DNA of 64,000 bases. Origin: Sambucus nigra (taxonomy: Eukaryota > Streptophyta > Magnoliopsida > Dipsacales > Adoxaceae). Numbering within the stretch: the first letter of the stretch is position 1; every line of letters begins with the position of its first letter. The notes under the pieces were generated by a model. The model made no database searches. It had not been told where the DNA came from and worked only from the letters and a program-made list of their open reading frames with translations. The stretch covers positions 831,704,073 through 831,768,072 of the forward strand of contig OX422207.1 in the NCBI GenBank assembly GCA_949130495.1, read 5' to 3'. This document shows, piece by piece, positions 1-10,500 of the stretch. Made by a program: the position numbers and the translations under genes.

Positions 1-700
1 CACCTAAAGTACCTTAAAATCATACTAGTTACTATTCCCGTGCTAACTAGTTCATATCAGTGTCAACTAACCATAGCCCATATCTTTCCCACGTATTTCT
101 CTCGCAATATAGGTAATACATATACATCCACTTCTCTACAAAATGGATAAGTCCTTTTTCCAAATTAATATAACTAAGTATTCACCTACATAATTTTTTT
201 TCTTCAGATTTTATTATCTTTTATGCTTACTTAATTCACACAGTAAACACTATCACAAGTATATATACACATTAACTGTATTATATGTATACTAAACTTC
301 ACCCCGGGGCTCAGCTGTGGTGCATGCGTACTCTTCTATCATGTCCCAGTACATCTCGTGACTGTATAGGGGACTATAGGTTCGGTAAAGATCCCTTGAA
401 CCATAAATATCCAACACAAGTAATAGAAGCGAACATAGTCCTAAGCCTTTGGGCTACGCACATACCTACGCACCCAAAAGACCATTCAATACCATTGTTC
501 TGACTAATGGCAATCCAACCTAAGTCCTATGTTCTTAGGAAACAATTCAAAGAAACCCTTAAGGCTCATCAAGATATGACTGTCCTCTACTCGTAAACCT
601 CCCATCGATAGCAAGTAGGCTAGGTATTTCATATACAAAAATTAAATAAACAATAGGTATACACATCAACATATATAAAATTAGTCACTCACACGACCTA
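1..700 (-). repeat. Ty3-type LTR fragment, cut by window start
   Basis: Read on the minus strand, this stretch matches the LTR near the other end of the window (about 63330-63700) over several hundred bases. Shared blocks in the same order include ACTTGCTATC followed by GGGAGGTTT, then GCGTAGGTATGTGCGT, ACTATGTTCGC, and GATGTACYGGGA followed by an AGAGTAYG block and CGGGGTG. It is therefore part of an LTR of the same family, in opposite orientation. No coding capacity is seen. The rest of the LTR and any internal region lie left of the window. Confidence 0.6.
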
Positions 701-750
701 TATCATATTAGGAATTCATCTTATCCCAGGTACCCGTCGTAGTTCTCAAT

Positions 751-1089
751 CCCATTTTGTGTGGTGGTGAGAGTTTAGTAATAGTTCACGACGATGCGTC
801 CACTTCACATGCAGTACTTGAACTAGTTCCCGAGTTTGTTATTGATCCACATGACTCTCGACCCGACCCACCTAGGCATCATGTACTTGTTAAGAGAGTG
901 CATAGGAGACATTTTTAGGGAGGTGTACATAGGCCTGTTGATGTATGCACACACTGTAAGAAGAGAGGACACCTTAGATGGTTTTTCTTTCAGTTGGGTT
1001 ATGTGTCACGTTATACTACGACACGTGTTCATAGGCATGCACTCACACCTAACGCTCAGATGACTACGCAAAGAGTTTGCACATGTTAG
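751..1089 (+). pseudogene. C-terminal gag remnant with zinc knuckle (Ty1/copia, gag-only type)
   Basis: One reading frame runs from about 751 to a TAG at 1087-1089 with a single internal TAG near 916. It contains CTHCKKRGHLRWF (about 937-975), a CCHC-type RNA-binding knuckle in which the last cysteine has become phenylalanine. The copia gag at 48595-50544 has the closely similar CTHCGRKGHLRQFC near its C terminus, also followed by an Arg-rich tail. Gag would package element RNA in cytoplasmic particles. Only this tail is left; the window holds no N-terminal part. The match is by eye and rests on the knuckle and its context. Confidence 0.6.
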
Positions 1090-2702
1090 GGAGCATGTTA
1101 GATTTTTGTTCAAGACTTCACAAGATTTGATGGAGTTTTTTCATAAGATGCCACCAGCTTTGGAAAACTTCACCTCACCTACCGGTTGAGGTCTGGACTT
1201 ATTTGCTAGCATAGGATGATTTACATGATGATATTTTATGTGTATCATTTTGGTGTTTATATTTTTCATTTTTGATATATTTTGTGAAAAACCAAAAAGA
1301 TTTTTGTTTTTAAAATTTTTTGGAAAAATACAAAAAGATTTTCATTTTTTTAGAAAAATTTGAAAAAGACAAAAAGATTTTTATATTTTTTTACACCATA
1401 TATTAATTGACATTTAGGATGAACGAGTCACAACATCATTCCATACCCATGTGACTGTTTGATAGTATTTTGATATGCGTAATCATTTCATTTTGTGCTT
1501 TATATTGCGTGGAGTCATTAAGATGTAATTTATGATTACTACCGACATGTTTGGTTCATAATATCCTCCAATGCACACTTGCACGGATTTTTTGATTATC
1601 GTACTTGTTTATCACATGTTGGTCGGAGTGTTGTCATCTCAATTTTGTCTTTAAAACAAACCAAATGAGATAAAAGTCGAGAATGGAAGTATTGCATGTA
1701 AGAACTTTTTACCGTGAGGATTTAATTGCAACAAAATATGATGAGTGTTCATGGGAAAGGGCTACGAGAGTGTAAAATTGACTCTGTGTGAAAGCCATCA
1801 TTTGAAAAGAGTCCGAAAAAATGAAAGACAACTAAAAAGATAAATATGCCAAAAAATGGGCCACCTCAAAAGAAAAATAAAATGCATAATTATTTATGAG
1901 GGAGTTTGGATGGAAAATAAATCATTGGATTTGCACGTCCTGACAGCATCTTGAAAAAGCATTACATAGTTTTAGACGTTATTGGTGTGAGAATCAGTTT
2001 TGACTTTGATATGTTGATGGATTGAGTCGATGTCATTTAAATTCAGTACTTTTGACACCTCAAGAAATTTTGAGTTCATTCTTTAGGAGTATCCGGATTC
2101 ATCGTGTACGTATGTTATGTGATTGCATTGGTTTTCTTATCAAATTCATTTTGTTTCCATGATTTGGTTATCTTACTGTAAATTCATGGTGCGTGATTTT
2201 TGTAAAATTAGTTTTGCATTTTTACATAAACAAATAAAAAAATAAAAAATAGTTTGCTGGAATGTATTTGAACATTTCTTTGTGATCCTAGTTTGTTTTC
2301 CTTGCTTAGGGTGACAACTTCGTGCTTGATTTGTTTATTTGTTTCCATTTCTATTTCGATGAAATAAAAAGAGGGAGAATGAATTATGGGGGAGTTTTTA
2401 CATTATGGGGGAAATTTGAGATTTTATACTTCTTTTGGTTTATGTTTATCTCATTTTAAACCAGATATGTCACAAAGGTATTTTATTTGTCTCATGTGTG
2501 TAGGTAAAAAGATTGATGATTATTATATTGCACACCCTCATGAGAAAAGCTTGAAGATTTGAAGTTGAATATTTTGAAAAAAAGTTTTTAGACATACATA
2601 TTTAGTACCTTTTTAATTTTAGGTTCATGGGAGGGTATTAGATTTGTATAGGCATTTTGATTTGATAATTCATATATTTTTATTTTGTAGCGGCGTAGAC
2701 AT
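1090..2702 (+). other. Untranslated 3' region of decayed gag-only copia element
   Basis: No protease, integrase or reverse transcriptase is recognisable in these 1.6 kb. Features resemble the non-coding region after the intact-looking gag at 50545-51823 and 56085-56557. These are repeated AAAAAGATTTTT blocks (1290-1385), a GGRAAGGGCT block at about 1755, a GGGAGAATGA-GGGGGAG purine-rich block (2370-2412) and a TGTGTGTAGG block (2494-2503) about 200 bases before the polypurine tract. I read it as the 3' untranslated part of a related element rather than as a deleted pol. Confidence 0.5.
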
Positions 2703-2713
2703 AGGAGGAGATT
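2703..2713 (+). other. Polypurine tract before LTR
   Basis: AGGAGGAGATT directly precedes TGTATGGACA. The equivalent junction in the well-preserved copia element (56549-56561) is GGGGGAGATT followed by TGTAAGGACA, so this should be the plus-strand priming site for reverse transcription. Confidence 0.55.
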
Positions 2714-3788
2714 TGTATGGACATGATTTTATAAATGTCCATTAATAATTGAGTATTTCATATACCGCTACAATCTTCAAAGGTTGATCAAAATCAAATA
2801 TGCAACAAGGCGGATCTGAATATTAAAGTTCTTCAACAATCATGAATGTGAGATTAACTTTGGTAAGGTTGTGTTTTAAGTCCTTAATAATTCACTTAGA
2901 ATATTGGGATAACTTTTATGAAAAAATTTCTTAGTGTTGGAGCGGAGTTCTTCATAAAAAAAAATTCTAAGTGTTGAGGCATAACTTTTTACGAAAGAAA
3001 AATATCAATATTTTAATATCTCATTCGAGCGAGAGGGATTGTTATTCAAATGACAGGGTGTCTCACATGAAGCTCGTTCGAGCGATGCGTGTCCTAATTT
3101 GTGCGAAATGTTGATTTCATTCGATAGAGATGTGGCCTTAACATTTTTATAGATAGCATGTTAAACAGCTCCATTTTTTTAAGAAGACCTGCATTTTTAT
3201 CAGATACGAAAACTGCTTTGGCAGAATCATTGCCTTCTCACTTTTAAGGCTTTAATCCCTTTTGTTTTCAATTCAAAAGATCCCAATAGTTTATATTAAT
3301 TGTTTGGAACCCAAGAACACATCTTTTAGTTAAGTTTATCCCGTAGATAAGATCTCTACTGCTGATTTAGGTTTCGATTGATTGAGGTGTTGGTCTAATG
3401 ATTAACTGCAAGTCCAAAGGAGTACTTGCAGGTGTTCCTGGGCTAACTTAAGACTGCGCATCTTTGTGGATCTTTAGCTGTTGGTCCATTGCTGATTCAG
3501 GACTGAAGTTCTTGTGGATTTTGTGCACGTTAATCCATTGCAAATTTCATTATAATTGTAAGTTACATATTATAGTGAAATAAAGGTTTTTTCTGAAAGG
3601 AATTTTTCCTGAAATCTGCAAATTAGCAAATTTGTTTGTGTTTGCAGGATCCACTATACCTAGATGTTTATTTAGGGTTGAAATAAATTGGACATGATTA
3701 ATTTGGTTTAAGATGACAATTAATTAAATAAGGGTTCAAATTTTAATTTGCAAATTTAGTCAATTTGGCATCACACTGAGCATTTATT
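2714..3788 (+). repeat. Decayed copia LTR
   Basis: It starts TGTATGGACATG after the purine tract and follows the same plan as the copia LTR at 47023-48531: a GTCC box, then CTTCAAAG, then TTCGAGCGA-like palindromic blocks at 3026-3034 and 3077-3085. The right end is not sharp; it is placed just before a primer-site-like sequence at 3791-3806. It is shorter than the 1.5-kb LTR of the young copia element and clearly much older. Confidence 0.4.
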
Positions 3789-3790
3789 TT

Positions 3791-3806
3791 TACTATTAGA
3801 GCTAGG
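3791..3806 (+). other. Degenerate initiator-tRNA-Met primer binding site
   Basis: TACTATTAGAGCTAGG resembles the plant primer site TGGTATCAGAGC (9 of 12 positions). Its place to the right of an LTR that also has a polypurine tract on its left would mean internal-LTR-internal order. Weak, because the site is short and mutated. Confidence 0.3.
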
Positions 3807-3818
3807 ATCATCAGTCAA

Positions 3819-4178
3819 CCATTCGGCCAGAAAGGGAAGCCTACCCCTTGATATATTGACCCCTTTGAGATCCTTGAATGGATTGGAAATGTATTATATC
3901 GCTTAATGCTACCTCCGTAGTTATCCCATGTTCATAATTTGTTCCATGTCTCTACATTGAATATTTATCTTCATGACCCCCGACATGTCATTGAATGGAA
4001 TCGCATTGAGTTGGAGAAAGATGTTACATTTTTAACATGACTTGTGTCCATCTTGGACCTCAAGGGTAGAGTATTACGCAATAAGGTAATTCCTTCAGTG
4101 AAGGTTCTCTGTGAATTTCAAGGTGTTGAGGGTGCGACTTGTTAGCGCAATTCCAAGATGCATGAAAAGCACCCTTGA
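3819..4178 (+). pseudogene. Ty3 pol C-terminus (integrase tail) remnant
   Basis: A single frame with four internal stops reads as the end of a chromovirus-type Ty3 polyprotein. It has a G-Q-K-G-K block, then DPFEILEWIGNVLYRL, then LSHVHNLFHVS, then a DPRHVI block and VLRNKVIPSVKVL, ending at TGA 4176-4178. These are the conserved blocks of the integrase C-terminal domain and tail, which hold the element cDNA and target DNA in the nucleus. The same blocks recur on the minus strand at 24760-25492. No upstream domains are present, so the element is truncated at about 3819. A polypurine tract and LTR follow at once. Confidence 0.8.
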
Positions 4179-4190
4179 CCGAGACTTATA

Positions 4191-4200
4191 CTTAGGGGCT
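4191..4200 (+). other. Polypurine tract of Ty3 element
   Basis: CTTAGGGGCT lies between the pol stop and TGTTATTTGT, where homology with the second LTR copy (41120-45682) begins. It is the expected position for the plus-strand primer of the 3' LTR. Confidence 0.4.
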
Positions 4201-4329
4201 TGTTATTTGTATGTCTTTGGGCCATGAATTGTATATCTTGAATGGATGTTAACTTTGAGTTCTTCTTGTGTCCCTTGTGCAGTTTAAGTTTGGGCTTTAA
4301 TGGCTTAAATTTGGTTTGCAAAAATTTGG

Positions 4330-4620
4330 TCATCATTCGAATGAGAATGGGCATGTCGTTCGAATGAGGTTCGAATGACCTTCTAATAACTAGGATCTGT
4401 TAGATTTCCATCGTTATTTGGAATCTCATTGGAACACCTTCGTTCGAACAAGATGCATTGTCATTCAAACGAGGAGTAGTTTCCCCTTCAAACCGAGTTG
4501 GTTTCCTTTGTCCTTTTAAGCTTATATTTTACCCTCATTGGTACCTCATTAGAAACCTCGTTCGAATGACATGGGATCTTATTCGAATGAAATCCAAGTC
4601 GTTTGAAAGATCGGACGAAA
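4330..4620. repeat. Cluster of TTCGAA-centred palindromic motifs in Ty3 LTR
   Basis: At least six copies of variants of TCGTTCGAATGA / CATTCGAATGAG lie within 290 bases, upstream of the TATA-like box at 4750. The same cluster occurs in the other copy of this LTR (about 45270-45545) and, in better-preserved form, in unrelated LTRs at 47395-47575, 56930-57215 and 62825-63000. Confidence 0.75.
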
Positions 4621-4801
4621 ATTAGACTTTTTGCACATTTTAATTTGATGTCACGACGTCGGGCATTGGATTTGTTGAGTTACCGACCTCTCAGCAGCTC
4701 AAATTAAAGTGTAGGTTTATCCCTTGGTTAATAGGTTAAGTTTTTGGTGGTTTAAATAGAGATAAGAGGACTATGGAGGCCATTTTCATACGATTTTTGG
4801 A

Positions 4802-4803
<2 letters not shown>

Positions 4804-4843
<40 letters not shown>
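4804..4843. repeat. (TC)n microsatellite
   Basis: About 20 uninterrupted TC units just downstream of the LTR TATA-like box, so it would lie in the 5' leader of the element transcript. The other LTR copy has only a short GAGAG stretch here (45069-45080), so the array expanded after the copies separated. Confidence 0.9.
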
Positions 4844-4845
<2 letters not shown>

Positions 4846-5580
4846 TAAATCTATAATCTCCCATTCCTCACCTATTTCTACCATTTCCCTAGAATTCCCC
4901 TTCAACCCCAAGCATTTTACAAGATTTTCAAAGGCTAAAACACCCATTTCAAGCCTAGTTGATGAAGAGTTTGGTTAGTTGGAAATTTCTTGGAGCTTTC
5001 GAGTTATTAGGAGCATTCAAGTCATCCCCTTAGATTCTCCTCTTTAAATCCAAGGTAGGCTTTGCCTCCAAGTGTTTTCATGCAAGAATAGTTTATTTTA
5101 TAAAAATATTTTTTGTATGTCTATTAAAAGTTTTTTTTTTGCTAAAATTAGATTTTTGAGAAAACCAGGTCTAAAATGACTTTGGATGAACAAATGTTAT
5201 TTTAATCTTGAAAAATGAAGAAATAATCATGTAATGTATACCATGTTAATATCATCTTTAGTTTCATATATAAGGGTTTCTAGTTTATCCTCTAAAAAAT
5301 GCTTATAATGTTGTAGTATGCCAAATAAGTACTTATAGACATGATATGTGGAATTAAAAATGGATTTCTTGATGAAATAAGTAAGTTAAAAATATTAACC
5401 GTAAATATGGTGTAAAATCACGAGGAAATGATGTTTAATGCCACATTTGAGTATGAGGTTAAAATGGACATACTATAAATGGTCTTTAGGACATTAAATA
5501 TGTTTCTGGAAAAGAAATATAAGAAAATGGGATTTTCATAGAGAAAAATGATAATGTTCGACTTTTAGACCCAAAATCAT

Positions 5581-5729
5581 TAGGGGTGGCAATTCGGGTT
5601 AGTCGTGTCATTTTCGAGTCGCGTTGATTTTTATTTTAGTATAAGTTTTAGATAGTCTTAAATCTATACAAGCTAATCGTGTCAATTTCGGGTCATTTCG
5701 GGTTATCATGTCAAAAATTGCCAGCCCTA
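5581..5729. mobile_element. hAT-type MITE with 8-bp target duplication
   Basis: 149 bp with terminal inverted repeats TAGGGGTGGCAATT and, inverted at the right end, TAGGGCTGGCAATT. Both sides are flanked by AAAATCAT (5573-5580 and 5730-5737), an 8-bp duplication as made by hAT transposases. The other LTR copy has an empty site at about 42280-42295, where the flanks are continuous. It has no coding capacity and is a non-autonomous element moved in trans. Confidence 0.9.
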
Positions 5730-6141
5730 AAAATCATAAAAGGTGGATTTTGAATGTAAAATGATGGTTTATAATGCCATGGTAAAAGAAATATGTTTTT
5801 CACAATGTTTCGGTAAATTAAGGGTCAAAGTGTAATTTTGGTAAAAATTAGAGGGGCCTAGTGGTTGGACTTCCTCGCTTGACCCTATCGATCGGTTTTG
5901 TGAAATATGGTTAAACAAATAAAATGTTATGAAAATGATGAATGCAAATGAACAATGTGGAAATTTTTAAAAATATTAAAACATGTTAATATGGACTCGG
6001 ATGAGGCCGAAAAATATTAAGCAGGGCCCGTAACCCTAGGGTGAAATTTCCAAAATCACTTACCAGAGCGAATGGTAGCACATCCTGTAGTGTAGAGCCC
6101 ATTAAAACATGTGGATATTTGGTTGATTCCGAGAAAAGATA

Positions 6142-8750
6142 TGTAATACCCCGTATTTTAGAATAAAATATTATGACAAAAATAAATTTAATAATTTCAA
6201 ATTAATTTTGGGAATAAATTAAATCAGATGGATTTAAATTTAAAGAAAATCTTTATTAAATATTATATAATTACACGACTTAATTTAGTGTAATGATTTC
6301 ACTAGTAAAAATAAATCATATGTTAATAAACCTTTGGGCGCTTGTCATTTAAGCATAATGAAAATGTATAAGTGGACTAAAAATAATTGGAACGCATTTC
6401 AGGAAACTCGTGTAGGTGTTTTAAACCTTTAGAAATGGTCCTAGGTCATAGGTATATGAGTTGGAGACTTTCGGGCTAGTTTGATTATGGGTTCGGGCCC
6501 ATTTGGGGGTTCAAAATTGAGTAAATAGGCTCAACTCAGGATTTGGGAGTAATATAATATTTAGGAAACGATTAATATGCCCCACTCTTAACCAAATACA
6601 TAATCCTAGCAGCCCCACCCTAAGAGAGAAAGGAATAGAGGCCAAAGAGGAAAAGGGACAAGAGATTCAAGGAAGAATTCATCAATCACATATCCAGGAA
6701 AGAGTTTGCTTGCTTAATTTAAGGTTCAATATTCTTATTGATTCATCGTAGTAAACCTCATGTGATTTCTGGGTTTTAGTTATAAATTTGGTGATTAAAT
6801 GGTATTAAATCATATGCATGTAGAGGACTAATTAAAACATCAATGGTTAACCCTGAAATCTAGGATAATCGAAATCTTGAATTTGATGATAGATGCCTTA
6901 AGATTTCTTTGGGAATAAATGTGGAAAGTTTGAGTCGTATGTAGAGGTTTTGATATATGTTTAAGATCTATAAATTTAGTGATTTTGAACCCATATGATA
7001 TTCCCCAAATCTGATTTGAATGTAGTTGAAATTATGTAGAAAATCTCGATTAAAGGTCTTGAACCATTTATGTAGAAATCTGGGATCCGGGGAGAGAAAT
7101 TGATGTTAATATATGAAATTAATTGTCCATAAGATTGTGGAAAGTAATTAAAAATTAGAATGAACCATGGAAAAGAATTAAAAAAATTCGCAATATAAAA
7201 ATGTAGTAGATTTGGGCTTTTTTCGAGGTCCGAATCAATTCGGTTATGAAACCGAATCGATTCAGTTGGGTGAAGCGATTCGTCCTAAGCATGAATCGAT
7301 TCAGCTTCTTGGCAAAGTTGAGTTGGTACCAAGAATAGATCCAAGGTATTTTTATAAAACCATGCGAGTTGATGGGATGTTGTTTAGGTGAATGATGAAT
7401 TTATTAAAAATGTTAATGTGGCAAATATATTAATTGGGGAATTATATTTAACTAAATGGTTAAATAATCTTTTAAAGAGGAAAGAATTAATAATTATCTG
7501 GATGGTCAATTATAAATGGATGAACACTTATGAATTATTATGTGGGATATCTCGGGTGATTATAGAATAGTTACTCATACATATTATATGAGAATAATAT
7601 GCACTTATATTTATTGGGTGAACATACCTATGTTCGTGGACGGTCCTATCGGTTGGGGTTACGTGGGTTCGGGACCGTAGCACTCGTCGACAGGGGTGGG
7701 CTAGATGTTGTATAGGTCGTTACTATAGGTACTATGTAGCAGCTCTATCTACGAGAGGTAGGTGCTGATGCTGGGATCCTTTTTCCACCGCTGGGTATTG
7801 GTCGTCAACTAGTGTACTGCATAGGGACAACCCCACTTATGTGTGATTTTTAATTTCTAGCTAGATAGAGATCCTTCGGACTTACCGATAGAGCACGAAC
7901 GAGACACCACTATTATATGCCTTTGATTGTCACATATATGAAATGACGTATAATAATATCCAAATTAAATAATATTGATTAATTTGTCTAAGAACGTAGA
8001 CAGTAAATTACAGACCCATATTGCGTTATGCATAATAGATGTTTATGTAACCACGTGATATATGAGATTGGGATATGTTGAACATTAAAAATATGAATAT
8101 AAATAGTTATGTTTTAGCATATTGTCTATAGCTAATGCAGTTGATGTTTAATCAGCACAGTTGTCATTTATCATTTCAGGACTTGCATAGATACGGGTAC
8201 TATCACACTTAAATGAGGGGTGAGATGTAAACCGTATGTGAGAGACGATGGGGGGATATTTACTTTGAATGGATGGTATTTATTGCACTTTAAATTAAAT
8301 AAGTTAATTCTTGCAACTCTAGGGCACTGACCCAAATTTAAATATTTTCTCCCCCCATGTTTGCTTAGACAAGGATGACAGGACTCAAGGAATATCAGAC
8401 TTGGTATCATGAGTTGCGTCATGAGGATTCATTTATTGATTATATATTAGGTTGCTACTTCTTCCCATTTTCACTTATTTGAGGTTATTGAAAGGCCATA
8501 AGCCCGGAGTCATTTTATTTATTATTCGAAAAAGTATTTGTTTATTTTGGTTCTTATCGTGTTAGATGTTGATATTGGTTTCACTATTACTTACTGTCAC
8601 TAAATTTAATTCAGTTTTAATTCAAATGTGGTTCATTATATGAATGTTTATTGTGGTCAATGCTAATAATGATATAGATTTTATTACAAGTCACATCTTT
8701 GTCATATTGTGTCTGGCCAACCTTTACGTGAGAAAATGGGGGTTGTTACA
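6142..8750 (+). repeat. 5' LTR of gag-only Ty3 element
   Basis: Starts TGTAATACCCCGTATTTT and ends GGGGGTTGTTACA, an imperfect terminal inverted repeat with TG...CA ends. It aligns along its full length with 11897-14491, with many scattered substitutions, so the insertion is old. Any reading frame inside it is chance. Confidence 0.9.
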
Positions 8751-8752
8751 GT

Positions 8753-8764
8753 AGTTATTAGAGC
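8753..8764 (+). other. Primer binding site (initiator tRNA-Met), decayed
   Basis: AGTTATTAGAGC follows the LTR by two bases and matches TGGTATCAGAGC at 9 of 12 positions, as expected for minus-strand priming by initiator Met-tRNA. Confidence 0.6.
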
Positions 8765-8897
8765 ACGTTTCTAGTGTCCTTATGATCTCTGTTGCACTCA
8801 TTATGTTATGCGTTGTATCCCTCGATATGTAGAGCGTGTTCTTAGGGTTCATTTTATTCGTACAATTTATACTAATACGAACCTTATTTCTTTTAGA

Positions 8898-10110
8898 TGG
8901 TAAATGGACTACGGGGTAGAACTAGGCATGTCATCTTACCCATTCTAGAGGAGGAGGCTCAATCGGATCCACAGTAGCATCCTCATGCCTCACCAGCCCC
9001 GCTGTTGATCACTCCAACAGAGATCGCCACCACTGTGAACCAGGCAGTTTCTGTTGCCATGGTGGCCATGCTCCAAAACATTCCACCGCCACAGGCTCAG
9101 CAGTAGCCACTACCACCACAATAGGTGTCTGTACTAGCCCAGCCATCAAGGTTAGGTTAGAACAGGGCTAGGGAGGCCTTCATGAAGCGCCAATCTCCAC
9201 AGTTTTTGGCCAGTACAAATACTTGAGTGGCATGCAAATGGAAAAATACATTCAGAGATATTTAATGATGGCGGAGTGTACATCCGTGCAAAAGCACGCT
9301 TTATCTTCATTTCGTCTAGTGGGGGTCGCGCTTCAGTGGTGGGAGTCAATCACATCGGTTGCAGAGAGGGATAGCTTGACAATTGATGAGTTCAGAGAGA
9401 AATTTGAGGGGAATTACTCCTTAGACGATGCAATTAGAAATTCAAAGAAAGTTCATGGAGCTCAAGTAGGAGGGTCTCACTGCGACGGAATACAAGGACT
9501 AGTTTACTACTCTTTTCTATTTTGCTAAGGAGGACGTAAATACAAAACATAGTCAGATTGAGAAGTTCATGTCAGGAACAACCTTGCATATGAGACAGTC
9601 ACTATTGGGGAATCTGGCTTTCACTGCATATAATTAGGTGGTTAATGTCGCCTTACTGCATTGTTAGGATCATAGGGCATTTCAGAAGCATAAAGGGGAG
9701 AAGAGACACCACTTGGAGACGTCAAACCAGCAGGGTAAGACGAATAGGTGTAACATCCAGGAGGCTCAGCAGTTTTGGGTTCCTCAAATTTTAGAGCAGT
9801 ATAAGGGATTTAGAGGTTCTAATAATCGGAACAGATAAGTCCAATAGCAGAGAGGCCAACAGGGCGAAGGGGCAACACGGGTGACAGATAGACAGGCATT
9901 AGTTCTAGGAAAATTGTTATGATTACAATTAGAAGGGAAATTTTTCCAGAAAGTTACCTCAGGGAGATCGGGTAACATAGGAGTTATGGGACAACATGGA
10001 AATCAGACACCTTAGGGAGAGGGTCAACCCCTGCAGGTCCATCCAGTAGCGGTAGTGTCAGCCTTACCAACTCTACCAGCTCCACCTCATGGACAGCAGT
10101 TGTAGTTACA
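8898..10110 (+). pseudogene. Ty3 gag, broken by stops and frameshifts
   Basis: Frame one starts with ATG at 8898 (MVNGLRGRTRH) and has several TAG stops, mostly where CAG would fit. After a frame change the retrotransposon gag domain is clear at 9223-9480, with VALQWWESI, IDEFREKFEGNY and a following AIRN block. These are hallmarks of the capsid region of plant Ty3 Gag. The frame then shifts again, continuing to about 10110 with a Gln-rich stretch. The CCHC knuckle expected near 9915-9960 has lost most metal ligands. The protein would form particles around element RNA, but this copy cannot make it. Confidence 0.75.
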
Positions 10111-10379
10111 GTAAAGGCATATGTATCACGTCGCACCACGGGAGGGACCAACTCTAGTATAGACAGTACTGGTATGCTCCTAAATTTTAATCTTGTAAGA
10201 CATGGTTCATTTAGTACTAGTTCGTAGTGCTCCATAGTAAATACTATATTCCAAACATATTGGGGATGGTAGACTCCGTTTATTAAAGATATTTATGATG
10301 TTCCACCCAGGAGTTGAGGGGCAGACACATATTGTTCCTCATGTGTAGTAATATAAGAATTGACCTTAGGAAGACTTAG

Positions 10380-10500
10380 GGTTGCAATAAACTTATTTTC
10401 CTAAGTAATGTCAGATTTTGATAATATGTTAGGAATGGATTGTAAGAAGACCCTGGTGCTTGTGTTGATATTTCGGGAGCATTTAAAGTTAATAGTCTAG
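10380..10500 (+). pseudogene. Ty3 aspartic protease trace
   Basis: MSDFDNMLGMDCKKTL at about 10408-10455 matches the conserved block near the end of plant Ty3 proteases (hydrophobic-L-G-M-D-W), with the usual Trp replaced by Cys. An in-frame stop lies just before it. The catalytic D-S/T-G region upstream is not recognisable. Sequence similarity to pol stops shortly after. Confidence 0.5.

Larger units (their letters stand above)
4201..6141 (+). repeat. Ty3 3' LTR, left part (split by 8.35-kb insertion)
   Basis: This and 14497-15255 form one LTR of about 2.7 kb. The minus-strand LTR at 41120-45682 is a second copy; blocks match along its whole length, for example ATTTGTATGYCTTTRGGCC near the start, and the CTTGACCCTAT-GATCGGTTTT block at 5876-5899, which matches 42124-42143 in reverse. 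Without insertions both copies are about 2.5-2.6 kb. A TTTAAATAGAG TATA-like box lies at 4750-4760. It carries a TC microsatellite (4804-4843) and a hAT MITE (5581-5729). Positions 6137-6141 are the AGATA target duplication of the inserted element. Confidence 0.75.

Noticed and set aside
4369..4381. tRNA or Pol III B-box (GGTTCGAATGACC)
   Set aside because: Resembles the B-box only by chance through the TTCGAA palindrome; there is no A-box or cloverleaf.
8171..8422. Small open frames inside LTRs (for example 8171-8422, 14216-14461, 63306-63653)
   Set aside because: They lie in LTR U3 or U5 sequence, are not preserved between paired LTRs and resemble no family.
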